Of a stretch of DNA of 8,651 nt, positions 1-7,000 are shown piece by piece. Both the position numbers and the translations under genes were made by a program. Positions within the stretch are counted from its first letter, which is position 1. Each line of letters opens with the position of its first letter. The stretch comes from Clostridium sp. (GTDB lineage: Bacteria; Bacillota; Clostridia; Clostridiales; Clostridiaceae), in assembly GCA_018372555.1 (NCBI GenBank), contig JAHAIU010000114.1, positions 1-8,651 on the forward strand. Reading direction: 5' to 3'. The notes beneath the pieces were generated by a model, which saw nothing but the letters and a program-made list of their open reading frames with translations, was not told the DNA's origin and searched no databases.

Positions 1-12
1 AGGGTGAATTAT

Positions 13-294
13 ATGAATGAAGAAATAGAAGAAGTTTTAGATATATATGAGACATTAATAGAAAATGGAGTTACTTTTTATTATGGAAGTGAAATAATCT
101 CAATAGGTGAAGTGACAAGCTTTAATATATTGGGTGAGGAAATGCTAGAAATAGAGCTAGATGGTTTTAATACTTATGAAGTTAGCATAGATGACTTTAT
201 AGAATATCATTCTAAAGAAGGAGCTAATTATCATACATGGCCTGATATAAGAAAGTTTGATAAAAAACTTTGTGAGATGAAAAATGAAGAATGA
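13..294 (+). CDS. Small acidic protein of unknown function
   Basis: I do not recognise this 93-residue protein and assign no function. It is strongly acidic (24 Asp/Glu against 6 Lys/Arg). It has no evident signal peptide or membrane segment, so it is probably cytoplasmic. It begins with an acidic helix-like stretch (NEEIEEVLDIYETLIENG). A region of alternating hydrophobic residues that looks like beta-strands follows (FYYGSEIISIGEV, MLEIELDG, TYEVSIDDFIEY), with a single Trp and a single Cys near the C-terminus. I chose the ATG at 13 because AGGGTG at 1-6 makes a reasonable ribosome binding site six bases upstream. A GTG start at 4 is possible, but its own binding site would lie off the window. 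The gene ends four bases before a strong terminator and converges on the natAB operon. Its promoter and any upstream partner are outside the window. Confidence 0.7.
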   Translation: MNEEIEEVLDIYETLIENGVTFYYGSEIISIGEVTSFNILGEEMLEIELDGFNTYEVSIDDFIEYHSKEGANYHTWPDIRKFDKKLCEMKNEE

Positions 295-297
295 AGG

Positions 298-334
298 AAG
301 GGATTCAGCTTATAGCTGAATCCCTTTGAGTTTT
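298..334 (+). terminator. Intrinsic terminator after the small acidic gene
   Basis: A perfect 13-bp stem (AAGGGATTCAGCT at 298-310, AGCTGAATCCCTT at 314-326) closes a TAT loop. It is followed by TTTGAGTTTT, whose T-run is interrupted by GAG. It starts four bases after the TGA of the upstream gene, so it most likely ends that transcript. Read on the minus strand the stem is equally strong but its tail (CCTTCATTCTTC) is only moderately T-rich. It could also act as a weaker stop for the converging natAB transcript. Confidence 0.88.
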
Positions 335-337
335 ATA

Positions 338-359
338 ATAATTCACGCCAGTGAATTAT
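338..359. repeat. Perfect inverted repeat between convergent genes
   Basis: ATAATTCAC (338-346) and GTGAATTAT (351-359) form a perfect 9-bp inverted repeat around GCCA. It lies between the terminator of the small acidic gene and the stop codon of the natB-like gene. Neither strand has a proper T-run after it, so it is not a standard terminator. It could be a second hairpin in the natAB mRNA 3' end or a protein site. I see no evidence to decide. Confidence 0.6.
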
Positions 360-403
360 ATCCATAACTATTAACTTTTAGCTCTTACTTTAAATCTTAC
401 TTT

Positions 404-1591
404 TTAATTTCTAAATATTACTTCTTCTTTAGAGAACATAAACTTAGCAAACATAATTGAAGCAACAATATAAACTAAGTGCCATCCAATTACTATTGCT
501 ATGTGCTTAACATCAAATATTCCAACTGTGAATTCCTTCATTAAGCAAATTGCATTAGTTATAGGAATATTAAAGAAAGCTGGATTTATTCCTTTTGCAT
601 CCATCATATATGGTAGGAAGGATAAAATCATAGTAGGCATTGTTATTGCAGCTAAGTATGAATTTGCTTCCTTAGTTGATCTAGCATAAATACTCACTGA
701 AATTTGTAATGCTGATAAAGTAACTAAAACTAGGCATCCAACTACTAACATACCTAATATTGTTGCAGGTTCTAAGTTGAAGTTAATACTTTCTTCACCG
801 AAGCTCATAAATTTCTGCATTGAAAATACCATAGCAGCTAAGTTGGCGATTAAGGCTAAAAATGATACTGTACAAAGGGCTGTGATTTTACCCCAAAGTA
901 ATGAGGATCTCTTAGCTGAAGTTGAAAGAAGAGGTTCGAAAGTAAATCTTTCTTTTTCACCAGCTCCAAGGTCAGCAGCCATACCAACAGTAGAAGAAAC
1001 CATAAGTATTACTATTAATGTTGGTATCATAGTAAGAAGCATTGATGCAACACCATTTATATTATCATTATCTGTATTTATTCCTGATTTAACATTTACT
1101 TCAAAAGGTTTAAGAATAGATGGATCTATTCCGTTAGCAGTTAATCTTTGCTCAACAATAGTATTCTTATAATTATCATAAATATCATTTACAAAACTAC
1201 TAGCTATCATAGACTTATTTGATTCTTCATCAATTAATAGATCTATGGTGTCATTTTTACCAGCAGCTATATTTTCATCAAAGTTTTCTGGAATATTAAT
1301 TATAAGTTGAATATCTCCATTCTTTAATGCTTCAGTTGGAGATTCAACCTCAGGAGTTTTAACATTTTCCAGAGCAGTAATAGTTTTAGCCATTAGGGAA
1401 TCAGTATCCCCATATATATATATGTTTATTTCTTTTTCTATATCAGTTTGAGCCTTTTCCATTGAAGAAGACATAAACTTAAACATAAGAGGATAAATAA
1501 GTATTGGAAGTATTAATGTAAATACTAGAGTTTTTCTATCTCTTACAATATCTAATAATTCCTTTTTTAAGACAGTTATAAAGTTACTCAT
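404..1591 (-). CDS. natB: NatB-like ABC-2 type exporter permease
   Basis: This is the membrane subunit of an ABC exporter of the NatB type. The founding NatAB pair of Bacillus subtilis is described as a Na+ efflux pump, but the substrate here cannot be read from sequence. The 395 residues show the family layout. A short cytoplasmic N-terminus with a basic RDRKT is followed by a membrane segment at about 22-40. A large hydrophilic loop, probably outside the cell, spans about 41-180. The remaining segments lie at about 181-203, 236-258, 277-300, 311-329 and 362-385. The conserved cytoplasmic AGEKER motif is at 210-215, followed by FTFEPLLSTSAKR. Many family members have GT where this protein has FT. 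The gene overlaps the upstream ATPase gene by 8 nt and has its own AGGAGG 8 nt before ATG, so the two are co-transcribed and probably translationally coupled. Confidence 0.88.
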   Translation of the reverse strand: MSNFITVLKKELLDIVRDRKTLVFTLILPILIYPLMFKFMSSSMEKAQTDIEKEINIYIYGDTDSLMAKTITALENVKTPEVESPTEALKNGDIQLIINIPENFDENIAAGKNDTIDLLIDEESNKSMIASSFVNDIYDNYKNTIVEQRLTANGIDPSILKPFEVNVKSGINTDNDNINGVASMLLTMIPTLIVILMVSSTVGMAADLGAGEKERFTFEPLLSTSAKRSSLLWGKITALCTVSFLALIANLAAMVFSMQKFMSFGEESINFNLEPATILGMLVVGCLVLVTLSALQISVSIYARSTKEANSYLAAITMPTMILSFLPYMMDAKGINPAFFNIPITNAICLMKEFTVGIFDVKHIAIVIGWHLVYIVASIMFAKFMFSKEEVIFRN

Positions 1592-2315
1592 TTGAATTAC
1601 CTCCTATTAGCTTTAAAAATGTTTCTTCTAGGTCATTATCTCCATACTTTTCTTTTAATTGACTTAAAGTACAATTTTCTATAAGTTTTCCTTTGTGAAT
1701 TATTACAGCTCTATCACAAAGTTTTTCTACCTCTTTCATAGAGTGGCTAGAAAATAGTATAATTTTATTTTCTTCTTTACATTTTAATATAAAGTCTTGT
1801 ATAGTTCTTGCAGCACTTACATCAAGTCCTGTTGTTGGTTCATCAAATAACATTACTGATGGATTATGAACTATAGATCTAGCTATAGATATCTTTTGTT
1901 TCATACCTCTAGAATACTTTCCTACAGGTTTATCAATATAGTCTTCCATATTAAAGTTTTTTGCTAGTTCATCAATTCTTTCGTTTGCTTCTTTGTTGTT
2001 CATACCATAAAGATTAGCAAAGTATCTAATGTTTTCTCTACCACTTAATCTATCGTATAAACCAACATCCCCTCCGAAAAGAATACCAATTTCTTTTCTA
2101 ACTTTTTCTGGTTCTGACTTTACATCAATGTCATTTACTTTAATTTCTCCATCTGTTATTTCTAACATTGTAGAAATCATTCTAAGAGTAGTAGTTTTAC
2201 CAGCTCCGTTCTCCCCCAGTAGTCCAACAATCTCACCTTTATCTACATTAAAAGATAGATTATCTACTACTTTTGTTTTTTTAAAGCTTTTACAAAGATT
2301 ATTCAATTTTAGCAT
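1584..2315 (-). CDS. natA: NatA-like ABC exporter ATP-binding subunit
   Basis: This cytoplasmic ATPase would power the NatB-like permease encoded just downstream. From the chosen start it has 243 residues, close to the usual size for NatA-type proteins. All nucleotide-binding motifs are intact: Walker A GENGAGKTT (34-42), signature YSRGMKQK (134-141), Walker B VMLFDEP (154-160), D-loop GLD (163-165) and H-loop His191 in SSHSM. The Q-loop region reads ILFGGDVGLYDRLSGREN; from memory, this FGG variant is typical of NatA-type ATPases. I chose the ATG at 2315 because AAAGGGGA stands about 7-8 nt upstream. An in-frame ATG at 2336 would add seven residues but has no ribosome binding site. The substrate is unknown. 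Sodium is only the family precedent, and other members export peptides or drugs. Confidence 0.92.
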   Translation of the reverse strand: MLKLNNLCKSFKKTKVVDNLSFNVDKGEIVGLLGENGAGKTTTLRMISTMLEITDGEIKVNDIDVKSEPEKVRKEIGILFGGDVGLYDRLSGRENIRYFANLYGMNNKEANERIDELAKNFNMEDYIDKPVGKYSRGMKQKISIARSIVHNPSVMLFDEPTTGLDVSAARTIQDFILKCKEENKIILFSSHSMKEVEKLCDRAVIIHKGKLIENCTLSQLKEKYGDNDLEETFLKLIGGNSNE

Positions 2316-2378
2316 AAAAGCGTCCCCTTTAAACATTTAATAGTACAATAAAACTTAATAAGAGTTATTATATACAAC

Positions 2379-2407
2379 ATTATAACGATAAATAATTATA
2401 CATGCAA
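2379..2407 (-). promoter_or_regulatory. Probable natAB promoter
   Basis: On the minus strand TTGCAT (2402-2407) and a perfect TATAAT (2379-2384) are separated by exactly 17 nt. This predicts a start near 2372 and a 5' UTR of about 57 nt before the ATG at 2315. The -10 is ideal and the -35 matches only TTG of the consensus. In DNA this AT-rich chance -10 boxes are common, so the spacing and position carry the call. I saw no obvious operator. Confidence 0.6.
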
Positions 2408-2710
2408 TATAATTATAGGATAATTTCCATATATTGAGTTAAATATTTTTAAATTTATAATAGTAAAAAAATAAAATATTTGTACATACAAAGAATAATT
2501 ATTCAAAATAATGTATATTTATTAGTTAGTATGATGTATTATAAATAGTAGGAGATAAAAAGTATTAAGACTACTATCTTAAAATTAGTATTAGTAATTC
2601 AAGGTTAATAAATATAAATAAAAATTTATAATTAATTATTATTTGAATATTTAGATAAAACTTTAAAAGAAAATTTAGGAAGGTTATGCATAAATATGGA
2701 TACAAAATTC
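2408..2710. other. Gene-free AT-rich spacer between divergent operons
   Basis: About 300 nt composed almost entirely of A and T, with frequent stops in all frames and no open frame that has a ribosome binding site worth calling. The only structure I noticed is a 7-bp inverted repeat, ATAGTAG (2545-2551) and CTACTAT (2571-2577), around a 19-nt loop without a following T-run. The stretch lies upstream of both divergent promoters (natAB on minus, carAB on plus). It could include upstream A/T promoter elements, but nothing specific can be named. Confidence 0.6.
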
Positions 2711-2739
2711 TTGACATATAATTATATAAAATATAGAAT
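2711..2739 (+). promoter_or_regulatory. carAB promoter
   Basis: A consensus -35 TTGACA (2711-2716) and a near-consensus -10 TAGAAT (2734-2739) are spaced by 17 nt. This looks like a strong vegetative sigma-A promoter. Transcription would start near 2745-2747 and give a leader of about 280 nt before carA. Such a long leader fits control by attenuation rather than at initiation. I see no inverted-repeat operator over the promoter. Confidence 0.87.
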
Positions 2740-2784
2740 ATTATCAATAGAATAAGAATTTTATAAATTATATGAAGTTAAAAA

Positions 2785-2827
2785 GTACACTTTAAATTGG
2801 TCCAGAGAGGCCAGAAAGGGAGTATAC
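2785..2827 (+). promoter_or_regulatory. PyrR binding loop in the carAB leader RNA
   Basis: GGTCCAGAGAGGCC at 2799-2812 fits the PyrR binding-loop core (ARUCCNGNGAGGYU), with the outer A-U pair replaced by G-C. The fold is GGUC/GGCC around the hexaloop CAGAGA (2803-2808). Below it is an internal loop whose 3' side is the purine run AGAAAG (2813-2818). A lower stem of GTACACTTT (2785-2793) pairs with GGAGTATAC (2819-2827), with one C-A mismatch and two G-U pairs. This is the known topology of pyr attenuator binding loops. PyrR bound to UMP would stabilise this hairpin and favour termination ahead of carA when pyrimidines are plentiful. The pyrR gene itself is not in the window. Confidence 0.87.
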
Positions 2828-2918
2828 CAGTATGTTATATTTAAATTCACAAAATAATTGCATAGCTATGTCAGTAAGGACATTTTCTAATACTGATATT
2901 AAATATATAAGGATAGTA
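2823..2918 (+). promoter_or_regulatory. Proposed antiterminator pairing in the carAB leader
   Basis: TATATTTAA (2836-2844) is perfectly complementary to TTAAATATA (2899-2907). The pairing can be extended imperfectly by TATACC (2823-2828) against GG(A)TA(G)TA (2911-2918). The extension uses the 3' side of the PyrR lower stem on one side and the 5' arm of the terminator on the other. It is therefore incompatible with both, as an antiterminator must be. A further hairpin, ATGTCAGTA (2868-2876) with TACTGATAT (2891-2899), nests inside and shares one base. The core pairing is all A-U and weak. I found it by eye without energy calculation, so an alternative antiterminator is possible. Confidence 0.45.
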
Positions 2919-2933
2919 GGGAGAAAACTATAA
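2832..2933 (+). CDS. Candidate 33-residue carAB leader peptide
   Basis: An open frame of 33 codons begins MLYLNSQNNCIAMSV and ends RIVGRKL. It resembles no family I know. A GGAG at 2819-2822 lies 9 nt before the ATG, inside the 3' strand of the PyrR lower stem. The TAA (2931-2933) falls in the loop of the leader terminator, and codons for the last residues make up its 5' arm. If translated, the peptide sequence may matter less than the ribosome, which would cover the terminator stem as it reaches the stop. Open frames of this length do occur by chance in AT-rich DNA, and the purine run with GGAG may belong simply to the PyrR site. I therefore hold this as a hypothesis only. An in-frame ATG at 2868 is an alternative start with no binding site. 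Confidence 0.3.
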   Translation: MLYLNSQNNCIAMSVRTFSNTDIKYIRIVGRKL

Positions 2934-2963
2934 TTTGTTGTCTCCTTAGTATCCTTTTGTTTT
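2909..2963 (+). terminator. Attenuator terminator upstream of carA
   Basis: AAGGATAGTAGGGAGA (2909-2924) pairs with TCTCCTTAGTATCCTT (2941-2956), with one G-G mismatch and one G-U pair, around a 16-nt loop. TTTTGTTTT (2955-2963) follows directly. It sits inside the carAB leader, about 60 nt before the carA ATG, with no complete gene between the promoter and itself. This is the arrangement of an attenuator rather than an operon end. Its 5' arm overlaps the proposed antiterminator, so PyrR binding upstream should favour this hairpin. Confidence 0.87.
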
Positions 2964-3025
2964 AGATAAGTAGGCTTTTATAAGGTGTATTTTTAGCTAA
3001 ATAGTTAATTTAAGGAGGGCTAAAT

Positions 3026-4075
3026 ATGAAAGCAAAGTTAATATTAGAGAATGGCATGATATTTGAAGGCAAGGCCTTTGGATACCTAAAAGATAGTATA
3101 GGTGAAGTAGTATTTACTACAGGTATGACAGGCTATCAAGAGGTTTTAACTGATCCATCATATTATGGACAAATAGTAACAATGACTTACCCATTAATAG
3201 GTAATTACGGAATAAATTTAGAAGATATGGAATCTAAGACACCTAAGGTTAGAGGATTTATAGTAAGAGAAAAATGTAATTTCCCAAATAACTTTAGATG
3301 TGAAATGGATCTTGAAAGCTATTTAAAGCAAAACAAGATAATAGGTTTAGAAGGAATCGATACTAGAGCATTAACTAAGGTTTTAAGAAACCATGGAACT
3401 ATGAAAGGTATGATTAGTTTAGAAGAACTTTCATTAGAAGATGTTAAAGAAAGAGTTGAAGGTTACTCAAATAAAGATGCAGTAAGCATAGTTAGTACTA
3501 AAGAAAAGTACACTGTAGAAGGCACTGGAAAACATGTTGCAATAATTGACTTTGGAATTAAAGAAAATATAATAAGAAACTTTAAGGCTAGAGGATGTAA
3601 ATTAACAGTATTTCCAATGAATGCTACAGCAGAGGAAGTTTTAGAAGTGAATCCAGACTTAGTATTCTTATCTAATGGCCCTGGGGATCCAGAAGATTTA
3701 GGAGAAGTTATAGAAAATATAAAGGAACTAGTAGGAAAGAAACCTATAGTAGGAATATGCTTAGGACATCAATTATTAGCATTAACTTTAGGTGGAACTA
3801 CTACGAAATTAAAGTTTGGACACAGAGGATGCAACCATCCAGTTAAAGACTTAGAAGAAAACAAAGTTCATATAACATCACAAAATCACGGATATGTAGT
3901 TGAAACACTACCTAAAGATGTAGTAGCTACACATGTAAATATAAATGATGGAACTATAGAAGGTATGAAGCATAGTACTCTTCCAATTTTCTCAGTTCAA
4001 TTTCATCCAGAGGCTGCAGCAGGTCCAAAGGATAGCGAGTATATATTTGATAAGTTTTTAAATTATGCACTATAG
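3026..4075 (+). CDS. carA: Carbamoyl-phosphate synthase, small (glutaminase) subunit
   Basis: CarA hydrolyses glutamine and passes ammonia through a tunnel to CarB, which makes carbamoyl phosphate for pyrimidines and arginine. The 349 residues divide into the N-terminal CPSase small-chain domain (about 1-150, including GEVVFTTGMTGYQEVLTDPSY at 26-46) and a class I glutamine amidotransferase domain (about 168-349). The catalytic triad is intact: Cys245 in GICLGHQ, His327 and Glu329 in FHPE. The oxyanion-region motif LSNGPGDP is at 215-222. The start is secure: AAGGAGG lies 7 nt before ATG. The stop is followed after 13 nt by carB, and the stop codon overlaps the carB ribosome binding site, so the subunits are made together. 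Expression is likely set by the PyrR-type leader upstream, so pyrimidine supply rather than arginine probably controls it. A separate pyr-specific name (pyrAA) would be equally proper. Confidence 0.97.
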   Translation: MKAKLILENGMIFEGKAFGYLKDSIGEVVFTTGMTGYQEVLTDPSYYGQIVTMTYPLIGNYGINLEDMESKTPKVRGFIVREKCNFPNNFRCEMDLESYLKQNKIIGLEGIDTRALTKVLRNHGTMKGMISLEELSLEDVKERVEGYSNKDAVSIVSTKEKYTVEGTGKHVAIIDFGIKENIIRNFKARGCKLTVFPMNATAEEVLEVNPDLVFLSNGPGDPEDLGEVIENIKELVGKKPIVGICLGHQLLALTLGGTTTKLKFGHRGCNHPVKDLEENKVHITSQNHGYVVETLPKDVVATHVNINDGTIEGMKHSTLPIFSVQFHPEAAAGPKDSEYIFDKFLNYAL

Positions 4076-4088
4076 GAGGGGTTAGGAT

Positions 4089-7000
4089 ATGCCATTAAAT
4101 AAGGATATTAAAAAAGTTTTAGTTATAGGATCAGGTCCAATAGTAATAGGACAAGCAGCTGAATTTGATTATTCAGGAACTCAAGCTTGCCAAGCGCTTA
4201 AGGAAGAAGGAATAGAAGTAGTATTAGTTAATTCAAATCCAGCAACTATAATGACTGATGCAGAAGTTGCAGATAAGATATATATAGAACCATTAACAAT
4301 AGAGTTTTTAGAAAAAGTAATTGCTAAGGAAAAACCAGATAGTATGATTACAGGAATGGGTGGTCAAACAGGACTTAACCTAGCTGTTGAATTATATGAA
4401 GCTGGAATATTAGATAAATATAATGTAAAAGTTATTGGAACATCTATTCAATCTATTAAAGAAGGTGAAGATAGAGAGCTTTTCAGAAATATGATGAATA
4501 GAATTAACGAACCGGTTATTCAAAGTGAAATAATAACTGAAATGGAAGCTGGAATTAGATATGCAGAGCAAATAGGCTATCCAGTAATAGTTAGGCCAGC
4601 TTATACACTAGGAGGAACTGGTGGTGGAATAGCTGATAATGAAGCACAATTAAGAGAAATATTAGCTTCAGGATTACAATTAAGTACAATAGGACAAGTT
4701 TTATTAGAAAAGTCAGTTAAGGGATGGAAAGAAGTAGAGTACGAAGTAATGAGAGACTCTTATGGAAACTGTATAACTGTATGTAATATGGAAAACATAG
4801 ATCCAGTTGGTATCCATACAGGAGATAGTATAGTTGTAGCTCCATCACAAACTTTATCAGATAAAGAGTATCAAATGCTTAGAACTTCAGCAATTAATAT
4901 AATAAATGCTGTAGGAATTGAAGGTGGATGTAACGTACAATTTGCATTAAATCCAAATTCTTTTGAATATGCAGTAATAGAAATTAATCCAAGAGTTTCA
5001 AGATCATCAGCTTTAGCATCTAAGGCAACAGGTTATCCAATAGCTAAGCTTGCTGCAAAAATTGCTTTAGGATATGGATTAGATGAAATTAAAAATGCAG
5101 TAACTCAAAAGACATATGCTTGCTTTGAGCCAACTTTAGACTACGTAGTAGTTAAGATTCCAAAGTGGCCTTTTGATAAATTCTTTACAGCAGATAGAGC
5201 TTTAGGAACTAAGATGATGGCAACAGGAGAAATAATGGCTATAGGAGCGAACCTAGAAGCTGCACTATTAAAGGGTATAAGAAGTTTAGAAATAGGAAAA
5301 TACTCTTTAGATCATCCAAAGTTTAAGGAATTAAGTATTCAAGAATTAAAATCAATAGTAGTTAAACCAGATGATGAAAGATTATTTGCTTTAGCTGAAA
5401 TGATTAGAAGAGATTATAGAATTGAAAGTATTGCTAAGATAACTGGAATAGATATATTCTTCTTAGAAAAGTTCAAATGGATAATTCATGAAGAAACTAG
5501 ATTAAAGTTGAGTAAAATAGAAGATTTAGATAAAGAATGGTTATTAAACTTAAAGAAAAAAGGATTCTCAGATAAGGCTATAGCAGATATGCTTAGAGTT
5601 AGTCCAGAAGATGTTTATAGACTAAGATCTATATGGAACATTAAGCCTGCATATAAGATGGTTGATACTTGTGGTGGAGAATTCGAAGCTTTATCACCAT
5701 ACTACTACTCAACTTATGAGCAATATGATGAAGTAGAAGTATCTAATAATAAGAAGGTAATAGTTATAGGATCAGGTCCAATTAGAATAGGACAAGGTAT
5801 TGAATTCGACTATGCTTCAGTTCACTGCGTAAAATCATTAAAGAAAATGGGTATAGAAACTATAATAGTAAATAATAATCCAGAAACAGTAAGTACAGAC
5901 TTTAATATTTCTGATAAGTTATACTTCGAACCATTAACAGAAGAAGATGTACTAAATATAATTGAAAAAGAAAATCCAGATGGAGTAATACTTCAATTTG
6001 GTGGTCAAACAGCTATTAAGCTTGCAAACTTCTTAAAGGAAAAGGGGATAAAGACTTTAGGAACTACTGCAGACCAAATAGATATGGCTGAAGATAGAGA
6101 AAAGTTTGATGAATTATTAGAGAATCTAGGGATCGATAGACCAAAAGGTAAAGGGGTTTGGAATATAGAAGAAGGTTTAGAAGAGGCTAGAAGATTAGGC
6201 TTCCCAGTATTAGTTAGACCTTCATATGTTTTAGGGGGACAAGGCATGGAAATAACTCATGATGAAGATGAGTTAAAGTACTACTTAAAGAATGCTTTTG
6301 CGAAGGATAATAAGAATCCAATATTAGTAGATAAATATTTAATGGGTAGAGAAATAGAAGTAGATGCTATATCTGATGGAGAAGAAATATTAATTCCAGG
6401 AGTTATGGAACATCTAGAAAGAGCTGGAGTTCACTCAGGGGACTCAGTTACTATGTATCCTAGCCAAAATATAAGCAAGGAAATCAAAGATAAGGTATTA
6501 GATTATACTAAGAAATTAGCAGTAGCTATAGGAATAAAGGGAATGATAAACATTCAATTTATAGAGTTTGAAGGCGAACTTTATATAATAGAAGTTAACC
6601 CAAGAGCTTCAAGAACTGTTCCTTATATAAGTAAGGTAAGTAAGGTTCCAATAGTAGACTTAGCTACAAAGGTAATGCTTGGACATAAGTTAAAAGATTT
6701 AGGTTATGGAGTAGATATATATAAGGAGCCAGATTTAGTATCTGTTAAAGTTCCAGTATTCTCAACTCAAAAGCTTCCAAAGGTTGAAGTGTCTTTAGGA
6801 CCTGAAATGAAGTCTACAGGAGAAGTTTTAGGAGTAGGTAGAAATATTCAAGAAGCTTTATTCAAAGGCTTTGTAGGGGGAAGTATGTATCCTTCAAATA
6901 AGAAGGGTAAGATATTAGCAACTATTAAGAAGCATGATAAGCAAGAATTCTTACCAATAGCTAAGATGCTAGCAAATGCTGGTTACAAGTTTGTTGCAAC

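Noticed and set aside
2029..2340. Plus-strand frame of about 100 codons opposite natA
   Set aside because: It is antisense to the highly conserved Walker A region of an intact ATPase and has no ribosome binding site or known domain. The frames at 501-689, 777-1172 and (minus strand) 6005-6247 are the same kind of shadow.
2686..2721. Short frame beginning ATG CAT AAA after AGGAAGG
   Set aside because: It has only 11 codons and runs through the -35 box of the carAB promoter, so it would lie upstream of the leader transcript.
2861..2870. Perfect 10-bp palindrome CATAGCTATG in the carA leader
   Set aside because: It is too short to call an operator, lies well downstream of the promoter, and sits in the loop region of the proposed antiterminator.
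2992..3024. TTTAGC...GCTAAA pairing around the carA ribosome binding site, with TAAAT/ATTTA stacked inside
   Set aside because: The helices are short and A/U-rich, and AGGAGG would stay exposed in a bulge. TTTAGCTAAA is also self-complementary, so I do not claim a second, translational switch.
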